A DNA stretch of 64,000 nt from DAISKN01 sp964553925. Its GTDB lineage: Bacteria > Acidobacteriota > Vicinamibacteria > Marinacidobacterales > SMYC01. Under the pieces are notes generated by a model. The model was not told the origin of the DNA. It ran no database searches and saw only the letters and a program-made list of their open reading frames with translations. Location: the NCBI GenBank assembly GCA_964553925.1, contig CAZKNR010000413.1:1-64000 (forward strand). The letters run 5' to 3'. Shown in pieces: positions 50,766 to 59,944 of this stretch; the stretch's first letter is position 1; each line of letters starts with the position of its first letter. The translations under genes were made by a program, and so were the position numbers.

Positions 50766-51680
50766 CTACTGGCCCTCTCGCAGAGGGCTCGTCACGTCGG
50801 CGACGAGCTTCCACTCGCCGCTCCCGTCTCGCTTCCAGACGTGGGTGAAGTAGCCCTTTTCCGTTTGGTCTCCGCCGTCTTCCTGGTGCTTCAGCTCGTA
50901 GCGGCCGTAGGAGTAGGCGAGCTCGCCCGAGGCGGCGACACCGCCGTCGATGCCTTCCCACTCGACCACCGTGAGCTTAAGGTTCACGAAAAAGTCGCCG
51001 ATGGCCTTCTTCCCCAGCACGGGGAAGTTCTTCACGCGGTGGAGCCGCGCGTGCTCTCCCACGACATCGAGATAGCCGCCGCGCACACCCTGCCGCGTGA
51101 GGGTTTCGCGGAACCGGGACTCGAGGTCCAGGATCTCCGATCGCCCCTGAGCCGCGTCGCGCGGGGGAATTCCCTTCGAGGGTTCCTGCGGAGCGCGCTC
51201 GTAGCGCAGCCGATCTTGATGCGCGGGATCGGGGCCGGGCGAGTCGGCGCCCATGTCCGCGGCCACCCGCCAGACTCCATCGGGCCTTTTCTTCCACACC
51301 GAGAAGAAGTACCCGTGTCCCGAAGGACGATTCTGCGGGGTCACGTCGGTGAAGAGCGTGGGGCCGGTGTTGTAACCGAGGTCTCCCGACTCCGCGACGT
51401 CGCCGTACACCGGCCACCATTCCAGCTTGAACTCGCGCACGGGAGGCGGGTCGGGGAGTGGGTTCTTGCGCGCGAACTCGCGGAATTTCGCGGGATGCGG
51501 TGTGAAGGCGATCCCCTCTTCCCCGAAGAACTCTAAGAAGGATTCGCGGATGCCCTTTTCCGCGCCCATCGCGGCGAACGCCCGCTCCGTCGAAACTATC
51601 TCGTTCAAGGCGGGGGGAGAGAGCTTCTGCGGAGCTTGAACCACCGCGACCAGGCCGAGGAGCAGGAGAGCTCGAGACAT
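50766..51680 (-). CDS. Secreted protein with two NTF2/SnoaL-like (DUF4440) domains
   Basis: The 304-residue product has a signal peptide (SRALLLLGLVAVVQA) and two similar cone-fold halves. The first includes AMGAEKGIRESFLEFF and GYFFSVWKKRPDGVWRVAAD; the second DVVGEHARLHRVKNF and GYFTHVWKRDGSGEWKLVAD. The repeated VWK...W strand shows an internal duplication. Such proteins often bind a small ligand or act as accessory hydrolases. GGGAGGT sets the ATG at 51680. Function is unknown. Confidence 0.7.
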   Translation of the reverse strand: MSRALLLLGLVAVVQAPQKLSPPALNEIVSTERAFAAMGAEKGIRESFLEFFGEEGIAFTPHPAKFREFARKNPLPDPPPVREFKLEWWPVYGDVAESGDLGYNTGPTLFTDVTPQNRPSGHGYFFSVWKKRPDGVWRVAADMGADSPGPDPAHQDRLRYERAPQEPSKGIPPRDAAQGRSEILDLESRFRETLTRQGVRGGYLDVVGEHARLHRVKNFPVLGKKAIGDFFVNLKLTVVEWEGIDGGVAASGELAYSYGRYELKHQEDGGDQTEKGYFTHVWKRDGSGEWKLVADVTSPLREGQ

Positions 51681-51762
51681 CGTGGACCTCCCAACTTGTC
51701 CCAACTGGCGGTCATCCTAGCTCAATCGCCAGGATGGTCCGCGAAGGCCCTCGGTTTCTACT

Positions 51763-52272
51763 TTATGCGAGCTCCTGGGGCTCGGAGGCGGCGTCGGGCT
51801 CGGGCTGGATGTCGGGAGAGTTCATGAGGAGCCGGGCGCAGGCGTTCCAGCGCAGAATCGCGTCGTCATTTTCGACGGGCCGCACTTTCTCGGCTCTTTC
51901 GTAGTGGGCCATCGCGGTCTTGATCCCCTCGTACGCGAGATGCCCCGACCCGGGAGTGCCCTGCTGGTGCTGGCTCTTGGCGCGGCGCTCGCTGATGATT
52001 CCTGAGTAATATTCCTGGTCGTATTCGCTCGTGAGGCGCTCCGCGAGCTCCTTCGCTTCGCGATAGCGATTCTCGAGCCCGCGGGTGAACTGGTCGGTCA
52101 GGGCGAGAAGGAGAGCGGCGAGCGCCTCCTGATTGTCGGGCTCGATCTCGAGGACGTCGCGGCAGATGCTCTCCGCCTCGAGCGGCTCGCTCAGGGCCCG
52201 GTACCAGACGGCTTTGTCGAGCGCGGACCGGATGGCATCCTTTTTGATCGACTTGAGCTTGAACTCGCCCAT
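51763..52272 (-). CDS. Small TPR-like protein after sdhB
   Basis: The 169-residue helical protein has one or two TPR-like repeats (LEAESICRDVLEIEPDNQEALAALLLAL) and a charged middle. It starts seven bases after the stop of sdhB and so belongs to the succinate dehydrogenase operon. A role in assembly or regulation of the complex is an inference from position only. Confidence 0.6.
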   Translation of the reverse strand: MGEFKLKSIKKDAIRSALDKAVWYRALSEPLEAESICRDVLEIEPDNQEALAALLLALTDQFTRGLENRYREAKELAERLTSEYDQEYYSGIISERRAKSQHQQGTPGSGHLAYEGIKTAMAHYERAEKVRPVENDDAILRWNACARLLMNSPDIQPEPDAASEPQELA

Positions 52273-52279
52273 AAGCCTT

Positions 52280-53023
52280 CTAACGTCCGGTGAAGATGCG
52301 GAAGAGCTTCTTCACCGGGTCGTAGAACTCGTCCACCACGCGCTCTTTCAGCGGGATGATGGCGTTGTCGGTGATGGTGATGTGCTCGGGGCAAACCTTG
52401 GTGCAGCACTTGGTGATGTTGCAGTAGCCGATGCCCATCTGGTCCTTGAGCTCCGCGAGACGGTTCTCGGTGTCGAGGGGATGCATCTCGAGAGCGGCCA
52501 CGTGCACCAGGAACCTCGGGCCGATGAACTCCTCGTGCTTTCCGTGATCGCGCAGAACGTGGCAGACGTCCTGGCAGAGGAAGCACTCGATGCACTTCCG
52601 GAACTCCTGCACCCGGTCGATGTCCTCCTGGGCCATCCGCCAGGTCCCGTCGGCGGCGTCCGGCGGCCTCGGCTTGAACTTCTTGATCTTCTTCTTGACC
52701 TCGAAGTTCCAGGAGACGTCGGTCACCAGGTCCTTGATCCGGGGAAAAGCGCGGATGGGCTCGACGACCACGGGCTCGTCGAGGGCGACATCGGCGAGCC
52801 GGGTCATGCACATGAGCCTTGGTGAGCCGTTGACCTCCGCCGAGCAGGAGCCGCACTTGCCCGCCTTGCAGTTCCACCGGACCGCGAGGTCGCTCGCCGA
52901 TTCCGCCTGGATCTGATGGATCGCGTCGAGGACCACCATCCCTTCGGTGACGTCGGTCCTGTAGTCCTTGAATTCTCCGCCGTCTCTTCCCCCGCGCCAG
53001 ACCCGGAAGGTCACCTGCGTCAT
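52280..53023 (-). CDS. sdhB: Succinate dehydrogenase/fumarate reductase iron-sulfur subunit
   Basis: The 247-residue product has the [2Fe-2S] motif CKAGKCGSC near residue 52, and ferredoxin-type clusters CIECFLCQDVC and CNITKCCTKVCPE. It passes electrons from the flavoprotein to quinone in complex II. The ATG shares one base with the stop of sdhA (TAATG), which shows tight coupling. The gene order is sdhC, sdhA, sdhB. Confidence 0.92.
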   Translation of the reverse strand: MTQVTFRVWRGGRDGGEFKDYRTDVTEGMVVLDAIHQIQAESASDLAVRWNCKAGKCGSCSAEVNGSPRLMCMTRLADVALDEPVVVEPIRAFPRIKDLVTDVSWNFEVKKKIKKFKPRPPDAADGTWRMAQEDIDRVQEFRKCIECFLCQDVCHVLRDHGKHEEFIGPRFLVHVAALEMHPLDTENRLAELKDQMGIGYCNITKCCTKVCPEHITITDNAIIPLKERVVDEFYDPVKKLFRIFTGR

Positions 53024-54858
53024 TATTTATTCTCCTCGACGATCTGCTTCAAGGGCTCCGGCATCTCTGCGATCGGCTCCCGCAGGAGCTCCATCTCGCC
53101 GTCCTTGCCCTTCCTCAGCACCAGGGTCGTTTTTCCCCAGTCGGCGTCCTTCACGGGATAGTCCTCGCGGAAGTGAGCCCCCCGGCTCTCCTTGCGCTCG
53201 ATTGCCGCCCGGGCCACGGCCTCGGAGACGGTGAGGAGGTTCTCGAGGTCCAGAGCGGTATGCCATCCCGGGTTGTACTCGCGGTTTCCGGGCGCCGCCA
53301 CGCTCTTGCTTCGCTGCTTGAGCGCGAAAACCACCTCGAGGCCCTTCTTCATTTCGTTCTCGTTCCGAACGATGCCCACGAGCTCCTGCATCTTCTCCTG
53401 GAGCTCGTGCTGGATCGCATACGCCCCGTGGATTCCGCCTTCGTCCTGCCGCTCGAGAGGGGCCAGCGCCGAGCGCGAGGCCTCCTCGACCTGCTCCTGC
53501 TGCTCTCGTCCGAAAGCCGCCTGACTCCCTTGCTCGCTTGCGAAACGCGCCGCATGCTCGCCCGCTCGCTTTCCGAAGACCAGGAGATCCGAGAGGGAGT
53601 TCCCGCCGAGACGATTCGCGCCGTGGAGACCGCCCGCGCACTCCCCGGCGGCGAAGAGGCCTCTGACGCGCGACATCTGGGTGTCGCCGTCGACGCGCAC
53701 TCCGCCCATCATGTAGTGGGTCGTCGGCCCCACTTCCATCGGCTCGCGGGTAATGTCGATTCCCGCGAGCTCCTTGAACTGATGGTACATGCTCGGGAGC
53801 TTTCGCTTGATGTGCTCCGGTGCTCCCGAGATCTTTTCCTTGATCCAGGAGATGTCGAGAAAGACGCCTCCGTGCGGGCTCCCGCGGCCCTCCCGGATCT
53901 CCCGCACGATGCAGCGGGCGACGTGATCGCGGGTGAGGAGCTCCGGCGGCCGGCGGGCGCTCTTGTCTCCGAGGGTGTACCGCCAGCCTTCCTCTTCGTT
54001 ATCGGCGGTCTGGCCCTTGTAGAGATCGGGGACGTCGTCGAACATGAAGCGCCGGCCCTGATTGTTGCGCAGGACCCCGCCCTCGCCCCGAACCCCCTCG
54101 GTCACGAGAATCCCGCGCACGCTCGGAGGCCAGACCATTCCCGTCGGGTGGAACTGGAGGTACTCCATGTCGATGAGATCGGCACCCGCGTGGTACGCGA
54201 GGGCGTGGCCGTCGCCGGTGTACTCCCAGCTGTTGCTGGTGATCTTGTAGGCCCGCCCGATGCCCCCGGTCGCGACAACGACGGCCTTCGCCTTGAAGAC
54301 GCGGAAATGCCCCCGCTCGCGGTCGTAGCCGAACGCCCCGACGACCCGATCGCCGTTTTTTATCAGCCGAACGACGGTCGACTCCATGTAGACGTCGATC
54401 CCGAGGTGGATGCCGTGATCCTGAAGAGTGCGGATCATCTCGAGTCCGGTGCGATCGCCCACGTGAGCGAGCCTGGGGTACCTGTGCCCGCCGAAGTTCC
54501 GCTGGAGGATTTTCTGATCCGGCGTGCGATCGAAGACCGCGCCCCAGGCCTCGAGCTCCCTCACCCGATCCGGAGCCTCGCGGGCGTGGAGCTCCGCCAT
54601 GCGCCAGTTGTTGACGTACTGGCCTCCGCGCATGGTGTCGGCGAAATGGACCTTCCAGTTGTCCCGCTCGTCCACGTTCGCGAGCGCGGCGGCGACGCCT
54701 CCTTCGGCCATCACGGTATGGGCCTTGCCCAGAAGTGACTTGCAGACCAGGCCGACCGTCGCCCCCTGGGCCGAAGCTTCGATCGCGGCTCTCAGCCCGG
54801 CGCCGCCGGCGCCGATGACGAGAACGTCGTGCTCGTGGGTCTTCGAAGCGTCTGGCAT
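53023..54858 (-). CDS. sdhA: Succinate dehydrogenase/fumarate reductase flavoprotein subunit
   Basis: The 611-residue product has the FAD-binding motif VLVIGAGGAGLRAAIEA, the FAD-attachment segment SLLGKAHTVMAEGG, and the active-site region FHPTGM and GGVRVDGDTQMSRVRGLFAAGECAGGLHGANRLGGNS. It oxidises succinate to fumarate. The ATG at 54858 overlaps the stop of sdhC (TGATG), and frame sequence further upstream is a shadow of that gene. Confidence 0.92.
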   Translation of the reverse strand: MPDASKTHEHDVLVIGAGGAGLRAAIEASAQGATVGLVCKSLLGKAHTVMAEGGVAAALANVDERDNWKVHFADTMRGGQYVNNWRMAELHAREAPDRVRELEAWGAVFDRTPDQKILQRNFGGHRYPRLAHVGDRTGLEMIRTLQDHGIHLGIDVYMESTVVRLIKNGDRVVGAFGYDRERGHFRVFKAKAVVVATGGIGRAYKITSNSWEYTGDGHALAYHAGADLIDMEYLQFHPTGMVWPPSVRGILVTEGVRGEGGVLRNNQGRRFMFDDVPDLYKGQTADNEEEGWRYTLGDKSARRPPELLTRDHVARCIVREIREGRGSPHGGVFLDISWIKEKISGAPEHIKRKLPSMYHQFKELAGIDITREPMEVGPTTHYMMGGVRVDGDTQMSRVRGLFAAGECAGGLHGANRLGGNSLSDLLVFGKRAGEHAARFASEQGSQAAFGREQQEQVEEASRSALAPLERQDEGGIHGAYAIQHELQEKMQELVGIVRNENEMKKGLEVVFALKQRSKSVAAPGNREYNPGWHTALDLENLLTVSEAVARAAIERKESRGAHFREDYPVKDADWGKTTLVLRKGKDGEMELLREPIAEMPEPLKQIVEENK

Positions 54859-55661
54859 CAGAGGATTCTCCAATCGGAGATCGCGCCCATCGAGCAAAGG
54901 CGAACGTAGACGTCCGAGAACATGACCCAGACGAGACTCGTCCAGGCCCACTTCATGTGGCGCTGGTTGAGCCAGCTCGAGCAGACGTAGGCTCGTTTGC
55001 GCACGGGGGCGCCCGAGAGCCGGTCCAAGAACCCCCCCACCAGGTGCCGCAGCGAGTGGCATCCCAGCGTGTACCCGCCGAGGAAAACGACGTTCAAGGT
55101 CAAAACCAGGCTCCCGACACCGATACCGAATTTTTCCGCGCCCGTCGCGGGGTCGAGAAACCACATCCCCTTCCAGGCGTCGTGCGAGAGGACGAGGAGG
55201 AACAGAAGGGCGAAGTACAGGAAGTACCGGTGGATGTTTTGCAGGATGAGAGGGAGCGAGTTCTCGCCGCAGTAGGATTTTCTCGGCTCGCCGACGGCGC
55301 AGTTCGGAGGATCCGCCCAGAACGCCTTGTAGTACGCGCCTCGGTAGTAGTAGCAGGTGAGCCGAAAGCCGCCCGGCGCCCAGAGGATCAGCAGCGCGGG
55401 GGAGAACGGCAGAAAGGCGGGCCAGAAGGCGGGCTTCGGTCCGAACCAGCTATGGGGGGAATCGCCAAAAATCTCCGGAGAGTAGAAGGGCGAGAGGTAG
55501 TTGCCATAGGTATAGTGCTCGCCCTGAAACGCCGCCCAGTTCGCGTACACGAGGAACGCGGAAAGACCCAGGAACGTCAGGAGGGGCTGGATCCACCACA
55601 AGTCGCGCCTCGAGGTCGCCCCAAAACCGCTCTGTTCCACGGGATTCGAAAATGTGCTCAT
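54858..55661 (-). CDS. sdhC: Succinate dehydrogenase membrane subunit (large SdhC type)
   Basis: The 267-residue membrane protein has about five spans and histidines in NIHRYFLYF, LSHDAWKGM, GCHSLRHLVGG and NQRHMKW that could bind heme or quinone. Its size and the single membrane-subunit operon resemble the actinobacterial Sdh1 type, so menaquinone-linked respiration is plausible. Cysteines in LTCYYYRG and PPNCAVGEPRKSYCG may carry a role of their own. It starts the operon and is divergent from the DUF58 gene. Confidence 0.75.
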   Translation of the reverse strand: MSTFSNPVEQSGFGATSRRDLWWIQPLLTFLGLSAFLVYANWAAFQGEHYTYGNYLSPFYSPEIFGDSPHSWFGPKPAFWPAFLPFSPALLILWAPGGFRLTCYYYRGAYYKAFWADPPNCAVGEPRKSYCGENSLPLILQNIHRYFLYFALLFLLVLSHDAWKGMWFLDPATGAEKFGIGVGSLVLTLNVVFLGGYTLGCHSLRHLVGGFLDRLSGAPVRKRAYVCSSWLNQRHMKWAWTSLVWVMFSDVYVRLCSMGAISDWRIL

Positions 55662-55723
55662 TGGGCCGTGATCTTAACTCAATCCCTCCCCATTCCGAAC
55701 CTTTCCCTAAGCGGGGCTTCGTC

Positions 55724-55729
55724 TATAAT
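55724..55729 (+). promoter_or_regulatory. TATAAT -10 box directly ahead of the DUF58 gene
   Basis: A perfect TATAAT ends ten bases before the ATG at 55740; no Shine-Dalgarno sequence lies between. The ATG at 55728 overlaps the box itself, which disfavours it as start. Confidence 0.5.
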
Positions 55730-55739
55730 GCGGGCCGCC

Positions 55740-56627
55740 ATGGCTGCCGTCTCGACCCTCTTCGACGAAGAGTTCATGAAGAAGCTCGAGTACCTGAAGC
55801 TCATCTCGAGCCGGATGCTGCCGGGCCACATGCGGGGCGAGCACCGGGCGCGAAAGAAGGGGACCGGCGTCGAGTTCTCCGACTACCGCCCCTACGTGAG
55901 CGGAGACGATACCAAAGACGTCGACTGGAAAGCCTACCTCCGGCTCGACAAGCTCATTCTCCGCATCTTCGACGAGGAGGCGGATCTTCCTATCTACCTT
56001 TTCGTCGACTCGAGTCTCTCCATGGACTTCGGCGAGTCGAGGAAGTTCGACTACGCCCGGAGGGTGGCGGCGGCGCTCGCCTACATCGGTCTGCTGAACC
56101 TCGACCGGGTGAGCGTCATCGGCTACTCGAATGGAGTTTCCGAGCAGATCGCCTCGAGGCGCGGCCGGAACCAGATCTGGCGCATCTTCACCTTTCTCGA
56201 CCGCATGACGATGAGCGGGGAGACGTCGCTCCACCGGACGTTTCGAACCTACTTCGGAACGAAGCGCCGGCGCGGGCTCGTGGTAGTGGCGTCGGACTTC
56301 ATGGATCCCGCGGGTCTCGAGCCAGCGTTCGACTTCCTAAGGTTCCAGCGGCACGACGTATTCAACGTTCAGGTCTTGAGCCCCGAGGAGGTGAAGCCGC
56401 AGTTTCCCGACGAAGCGATGCTGGTGGATTCGGAGAACGGCGGCGCGCACCGCCTTCGCATATCGCCGACCCTCCTCTCGGCCTACGATGAGGAGATGAA
56501 GAAGCACCAGGCGGGCATCGAGGCCTATTGTTCGAAGTACGGCTGGGGGTACGTCAGGACGGAGACCTCGATTCCGTTCGAGGACCTGGTGATCCAGATC
56601 TTCCGGCAGGATCGGTTCCTTCGATGA
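55740..56627 (+). CDS. DUF58 family protein
   Basis: The 295-residue product has the DUF58 core VEFSDYRPYVSGDDTKDVDWKAYLR and a von Willebrand A-like region with an intact MIDAS motif (LFVDSSLSMDFGE). DUF58 proteins usually work with a MoxR ATPase and Bat-type membrane proteins in metal-dependent chaperone assemblies. The next gene encodes a BatA-like protein and overlaps by four bases. No moxR gene is visible in the window, which is notable. Confidence 0.8.
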   Translation: MAAVSTLFDEEFMKKLEYLKLISSRMLPGHMRGEHRARKKGTGVEFSDYRPYVSGDDTKDVDWKAYLRLDKLILRIFDEEADLPIYLFVDSSLSMDFGESRKFDYARRVAAALAYIGLLNLDRVSVIGYSNGVSEQIASRRGRNQIWRIFTFLDRMTMSGETSLHRTFRTYFGTKRRRGLVVVASDFMDPAGLEPAFDFLRFQRHDVFNVQVLSPEEVKPQFPDEAMLVDSENGGAHRLRISPTLLSAYDEEMKKHQAGIEAYCSKYGWGYVRTETSIPFEDLVIQIFRQDRFLR

Positions 56628-58420
56628 GCTTCTTCGCGCTCTCGGGAGAGACGGTGGCCCTCCTCCTGACCCTGACCGCGGGCGTAATTCTCTTTCTCTT
56701 TTGGCTGAGGCCTCCGCCGCAGCGGGTGGTCGTTCCCTCGACCTTCATCTGGCTACGGGTGCTGAAAGAGAGGAAGCGGCGCTCGGATTTTTGGCGCTGG
56801 CTCGTCTCGCTTCTGATGGCGCTCGCGGTCGGGCTCGCGCTCGCCGCCGCGCTCGGCAAACCGGAGATCGAGGCTCTGTCGGGGAAGGCGCGGCGCATCG
56901 CCGTCGTGGTCGATGACTCGCCGACTATGGGAGCGTCGACGGCTTCGGGAGACACGCGCTTCGATCGAGCGCGGCAGATCGCGCGCGACCTCCTCACGGA
57001 GGGAAGCGCCTCGAGCCAGTACCTCGTGACGGACACCGCGGGGCGGCTCGTAGGGACGGAATTCGGATCGCGAAGAACGGCGTTCGAAAGACTCGATGGG
57101 TTAAGGGTCTCGCTCCAAGAGACCGCAGCGTTCCCAGCGGCGGATCCCATCTTGTTCGGCGATCCCGGGACGGAGATTTTTTTCATCACCGACGGCGTCA
57201 TGGTGAGTGAGGCGCCTTCGGGGGTGCGGGTGATCTCGGTATTCGAGCCCGTAGATAACGTCGGGGTCACCGCTTTCGATCTTCGTCCGGTGCCCGCGGA
57301 GCCGAATCGGTTCGAGGCGTTTCTCGAGCTCACGAACCACTCCGGCAGGCCGAAGCGGGTCGCCCTTCGAATCGACGGCGCCGGCGGCCAGACGATGCAA
57401 CGCGGTGTTTCGCTCGCCGCCGGACAGGTCCTAGGCGAGAGTCTGGATCTCGAAAGCTTCTCCGAGGGTCCGGTGCGGGTCCTCATCGACGCGCCCGACG
57501 ACGGCTTCGAGCTCGACAACGTCGCCTACGCCTACCTCGGCTCGCCCCGGAAGGCCCGGGTCGTTCTTGTGAGCTCGGGAAACGACACCCTCGCGACCCT
57601 TCTCGGCCTCGACCCCCGGGTCTCGCTCGAGCTCGCGAAACCCGGCGAGGCGACGACCGCGCCGCCGCCCGACCTCTACGTCTTCGATCGTTTCGCTCCG
57701 GAGATGCCGCCTTCGGCTCCGGCCCTTCTCATCCGTCCGGGCGCCGCTTCCTGGCTTCCGGTCCCCTCCGGTCAGGAGCTCGAGAGCCTGTCGCTCGCGG
57801 GTACGGCGCGCGAGCACCCCTTGATGGAGCACGTCGCTCTCGACGACGTGGTGGTGGAGAGGGCGGCTCTCGTCTCCCGCGGCGCCTTTCGCGTGGTCGC
57901 GGGAAGCGACGAGGAGCCACTCATTCTCGTCTCCGAGACTGAGGTGCGGTTCGCGATGCTCGCGTTCGCGCTCGAGGACTCGAACCTCCCGTTCCAGTCG
58001 AGCTTCCCCGTCTTTCTTTCGAACGCGGTGAGCTGGCTCTCGGGGACCGACGTCGTGGCCTCGAGCCTCGGGACGGTCGCCGTTTCTGTCCGGAGCGGCG
58101 CCGTGACGGACATCGAGGGGAACGACGTTCTCTCGCGGACTTCGGGGGGACGCACTTCGTTCTCGCCGGCAGCGCCCGGGCTCTACTCGGTGAAAGGCTC
58201 GGAGGGGGAGCTGATGGTCTCGGCGAACCTCCTGAGCCCGCGCATCACCGCGGTGAACGCGTCTTCACTGGCCGGGCTCGCCGGCCCCGAGTCCGGGATG
58301 CGGGGAGCGGAGTCCTCCGGGTCTCGAGGGAAAGGGGAGCTCTGGATTGGGCTCGTGCTCTTCGCCCTCGCTCTCCTCCTCCTCGAGTGGTGGACGTACC
58401 ATCGCCGACTGACGGTCTGA
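56624..58420 (+). CDS. BatA-like membrane protein with von Willebrand A domain
   Basis: The 598-residue product starts with two membrane spans and a short cytoplasmic loop (FIWLRVLKERKRRSDFWRW) typical of aerotolerance-regulator N-termini. It continues with a VWA-type domain whose metal site reads VVDDSPTMG, a degenerate DxSxS. A C-terminal span (LWIGLVLFALALLLLEWW) closes the protein. It is translated from an ATG that overlaps the DUF58 stop (ATGA). Together they look like a surface-stress chaperone pair. Confidence 0.75.
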   Translation: MSFFALSGETVALLLTLTAGVILFLFWLRPPPQRVVVPSTFIWLRVLKERKRRSDFWRWLVSLLMALAVGLALAAALGKPEIEALSGKARRIAVVVDDSPTMGASTASGDTRFDRARQIARDLLTEGSASSQYLVTDTAGRLVGTEFGSRRTAFERLDGLRVSLQETAAFPAADPILFGDPGTEIFFITDGVMVSEAPSGVRVISVFEPVDNVGVTAFDLRPVPAEPNRFEAFLELTNHSGRPKRVALRIDGAGGQTMQRGVSLAAGQVLGESLDLESFSEGPVRVLIDAPDDGFELDNVAYAYLGSPRKARVVLVSSGNDTLATLLGLDPRVSLELAKPGEATTAPPPDLYVFDRFAPEMPPSAPALLIRPGAASWLPVPSGQELESLSLAGTAREHPLMEHVALDDVVVERAALVSRGAFRVVAGSDEEPLILVSETEVRFAMLAFALEDSNLPFQSSFPVFLSNAVSWLSGTDVVASSLGTVAVSVRSGAVTDIEGNDVLSRTSGGRTSFSPAAPGLYSVKGSEGELMVSANLLSPRITAVNASSLAGLAGPESGMRGAESSGSRGKGELWIGLVLFALALLLLEWWTYHRRLTV

Positions 58421-58426
58421 CTTTTT

Positions 58427-59944
58427 ATGGCTATGCGGGCTGTCCGCGTTCGAGTCGCGCCCTCTCCCACCGGAGATCCGCATGTGGGAACGGCCTATCA
58501 GGCCCTCTTTAACTATGCCTTCGCCCGGAAACACGGAGGACAGTTCCTCCTTCGGATCGAGGACACGGACCGGGCTCGCTCGACGCGGCAATCGGAGATT
58601 CTGATTCTCGAATCCCTTAGGTGGCTCGGTCTCTCCTGGGACGAGGGACCCGACGTCGGCGGCCCTCATGCTCCTTACCGGCAGAGCGAGAGGCTTCCGA
58701 TTTACCGCGAGCACGTCGAAGAGCTCCTGAAGAGGGGCCACGCCTATCGGTGCTTCTGCACTCGGGAAAGGCTCGACGCGATGAGGGCCGAGCACATCGA
58801 ATCGAAGATCTTCCCGGGCTACGACCGCCTCTGCCGGGCGATTCCCATCGAGGAGGCGGAGTCAAGAGCCGCGGGGGAGAGTCACGTGGTGCGGATGAAG
58901 GTCCCCGTGGAGGGGGACTGTGTGTTTCAGGATCTTCTCCGCGGCGAGATCCGGAAGGACTGGGCTTCGGTCGACGATCAGGTGATTCTCAAATCCGACG
59001 GCTATCCCACTTACCACCTGGCGAACGTGGTCGACGATCGTCTCATGCAGATCAGCCACGTGATCCGCGGCGAAGAATGGATTAGCTCGGTCCCCAAGCA
59101 CGTGAAGCTCTACGAGCACTTCGGCTGGGAGCCGCCGATCTTCTGCCACCTTCCGCTTCTCCGGAACAACGATCCGAACAAGACCAAGCTCTCGAAGCGC
59201 AAGAACCCGACGTCCATCCGCTACTACCGGCGGGCGGGCTTTCTTCCCGAGGCGATGCTGAACTTCATGGGTCTTTTCGGCTGGACCCGGGCCGAGGGGG
59301 AAGAGAAGTTCACCCTCGCCGAGTTCGTCGAGAATTTCGAGCTCGAGAGACTTTCGCTCGGAGGGCCGGTGTTCGACGTCGAGAAACTGCGGTGGCTCAA
59401 CGCCCGCTACATCCGTGAGAACTACGACGCTCCCGCTCTTCTCGCCGAGCTTCGCAAATGGGCGCTTTCCGACGAGCACCTTCTCCGCATCGTTCCTCTC
59501 GCCCAGCCGCGGCTCGAGACGCTCTCCGACTGGGGACCGCTCACCTGGTTCTTCTTCGCCGACCGCGTGCCCTTCGATCCGGAAAAGCTTCAGCTGAAGG
59601 GGAAGACCTCGGAGGAGCTCGCGGGGATCCTCCAGATGGCTGTCTGGCTTTTCGAGGCGCTCCCGGAGCTCACCCACGAGGCGATCGAGAACGCCTTCCG
59701 CGATCTCTCGGAGAAGCTCGGCGTCAAGCTCCGCGATCTCACCCGGCCGTTCTACGTCGCGCTGAGCGGGGCCGAAGCCTCGACCCCGCTCTTCCGCTCC
59801 ATGGAAATCCTCGGGCTCGACCTGGTGCGCGTCCGCCTCCGGCACGCTGTCGAGGCTCTCGGGGGACTGTCCGCAAAACGCGCCAAGGCGCTCGAAAAGG
59901 AATATCGAGCCCTCTTCACGCGCGAGTCCGAGGAGGCCTCATGA
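58427..59944 (+). CDS. gltX: Glutamyl-tRNA synthetase
   Basis: The 505-residue class I synthetase has the HIGH-type motif in APSPTGDPHVGTAY, IEDTDRARST, a zinc-like CFC motif with a later YDRLC, and the KMSKS loop as KLSKRKNP. It charges tRNA with glutamate. The ATG lies six bases after the BatA stop, and its stop overlaps the ATG of the class II aldolase gene. Confidence 0.95.
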   Translation: MAMRAVRVRVAPSPTGDPHVGTAYQALFNYAFARKHGGQFLLRIEDTDRARSTRQSEILILESLRWLGLSWDEGPDVGGPHAPYRQSERLPIYREHVEELLKRGHAYRCFCTRERLDAMRAEHIESKIFPGYDRLCRAIPIEEAESRAAGESHVVRMKVPVEGDCVFQDLLRGEIRKDWASVDDQVILKSDGYPTYHLANVVDDRLMQISHVIRGEEWISSVPKHVKLYEHFGWEPPIFCHLPLLRNNDPNKTKLSKRKNPTSIRYYRRAGFLPEAMLNFMGLFGWTRAEGEEKFTLAEFVENFELERLSLGGPVFDVEKLRWLNARYIRENYDAPALLAELRKWALSDEHLLRIVPLAQPRLETLSDWGPLTWFFFADRVPFDPEKLQLKGKTSEELAGILQMAVWLFEALPELTHEAIENAFRDLSEKLGVKLRDLTRPFYVALSGAEASTPLFRSMEILGLDLVRVRLRHAVEALGGLSAKRAKALEKEYRALFTRESEEAS

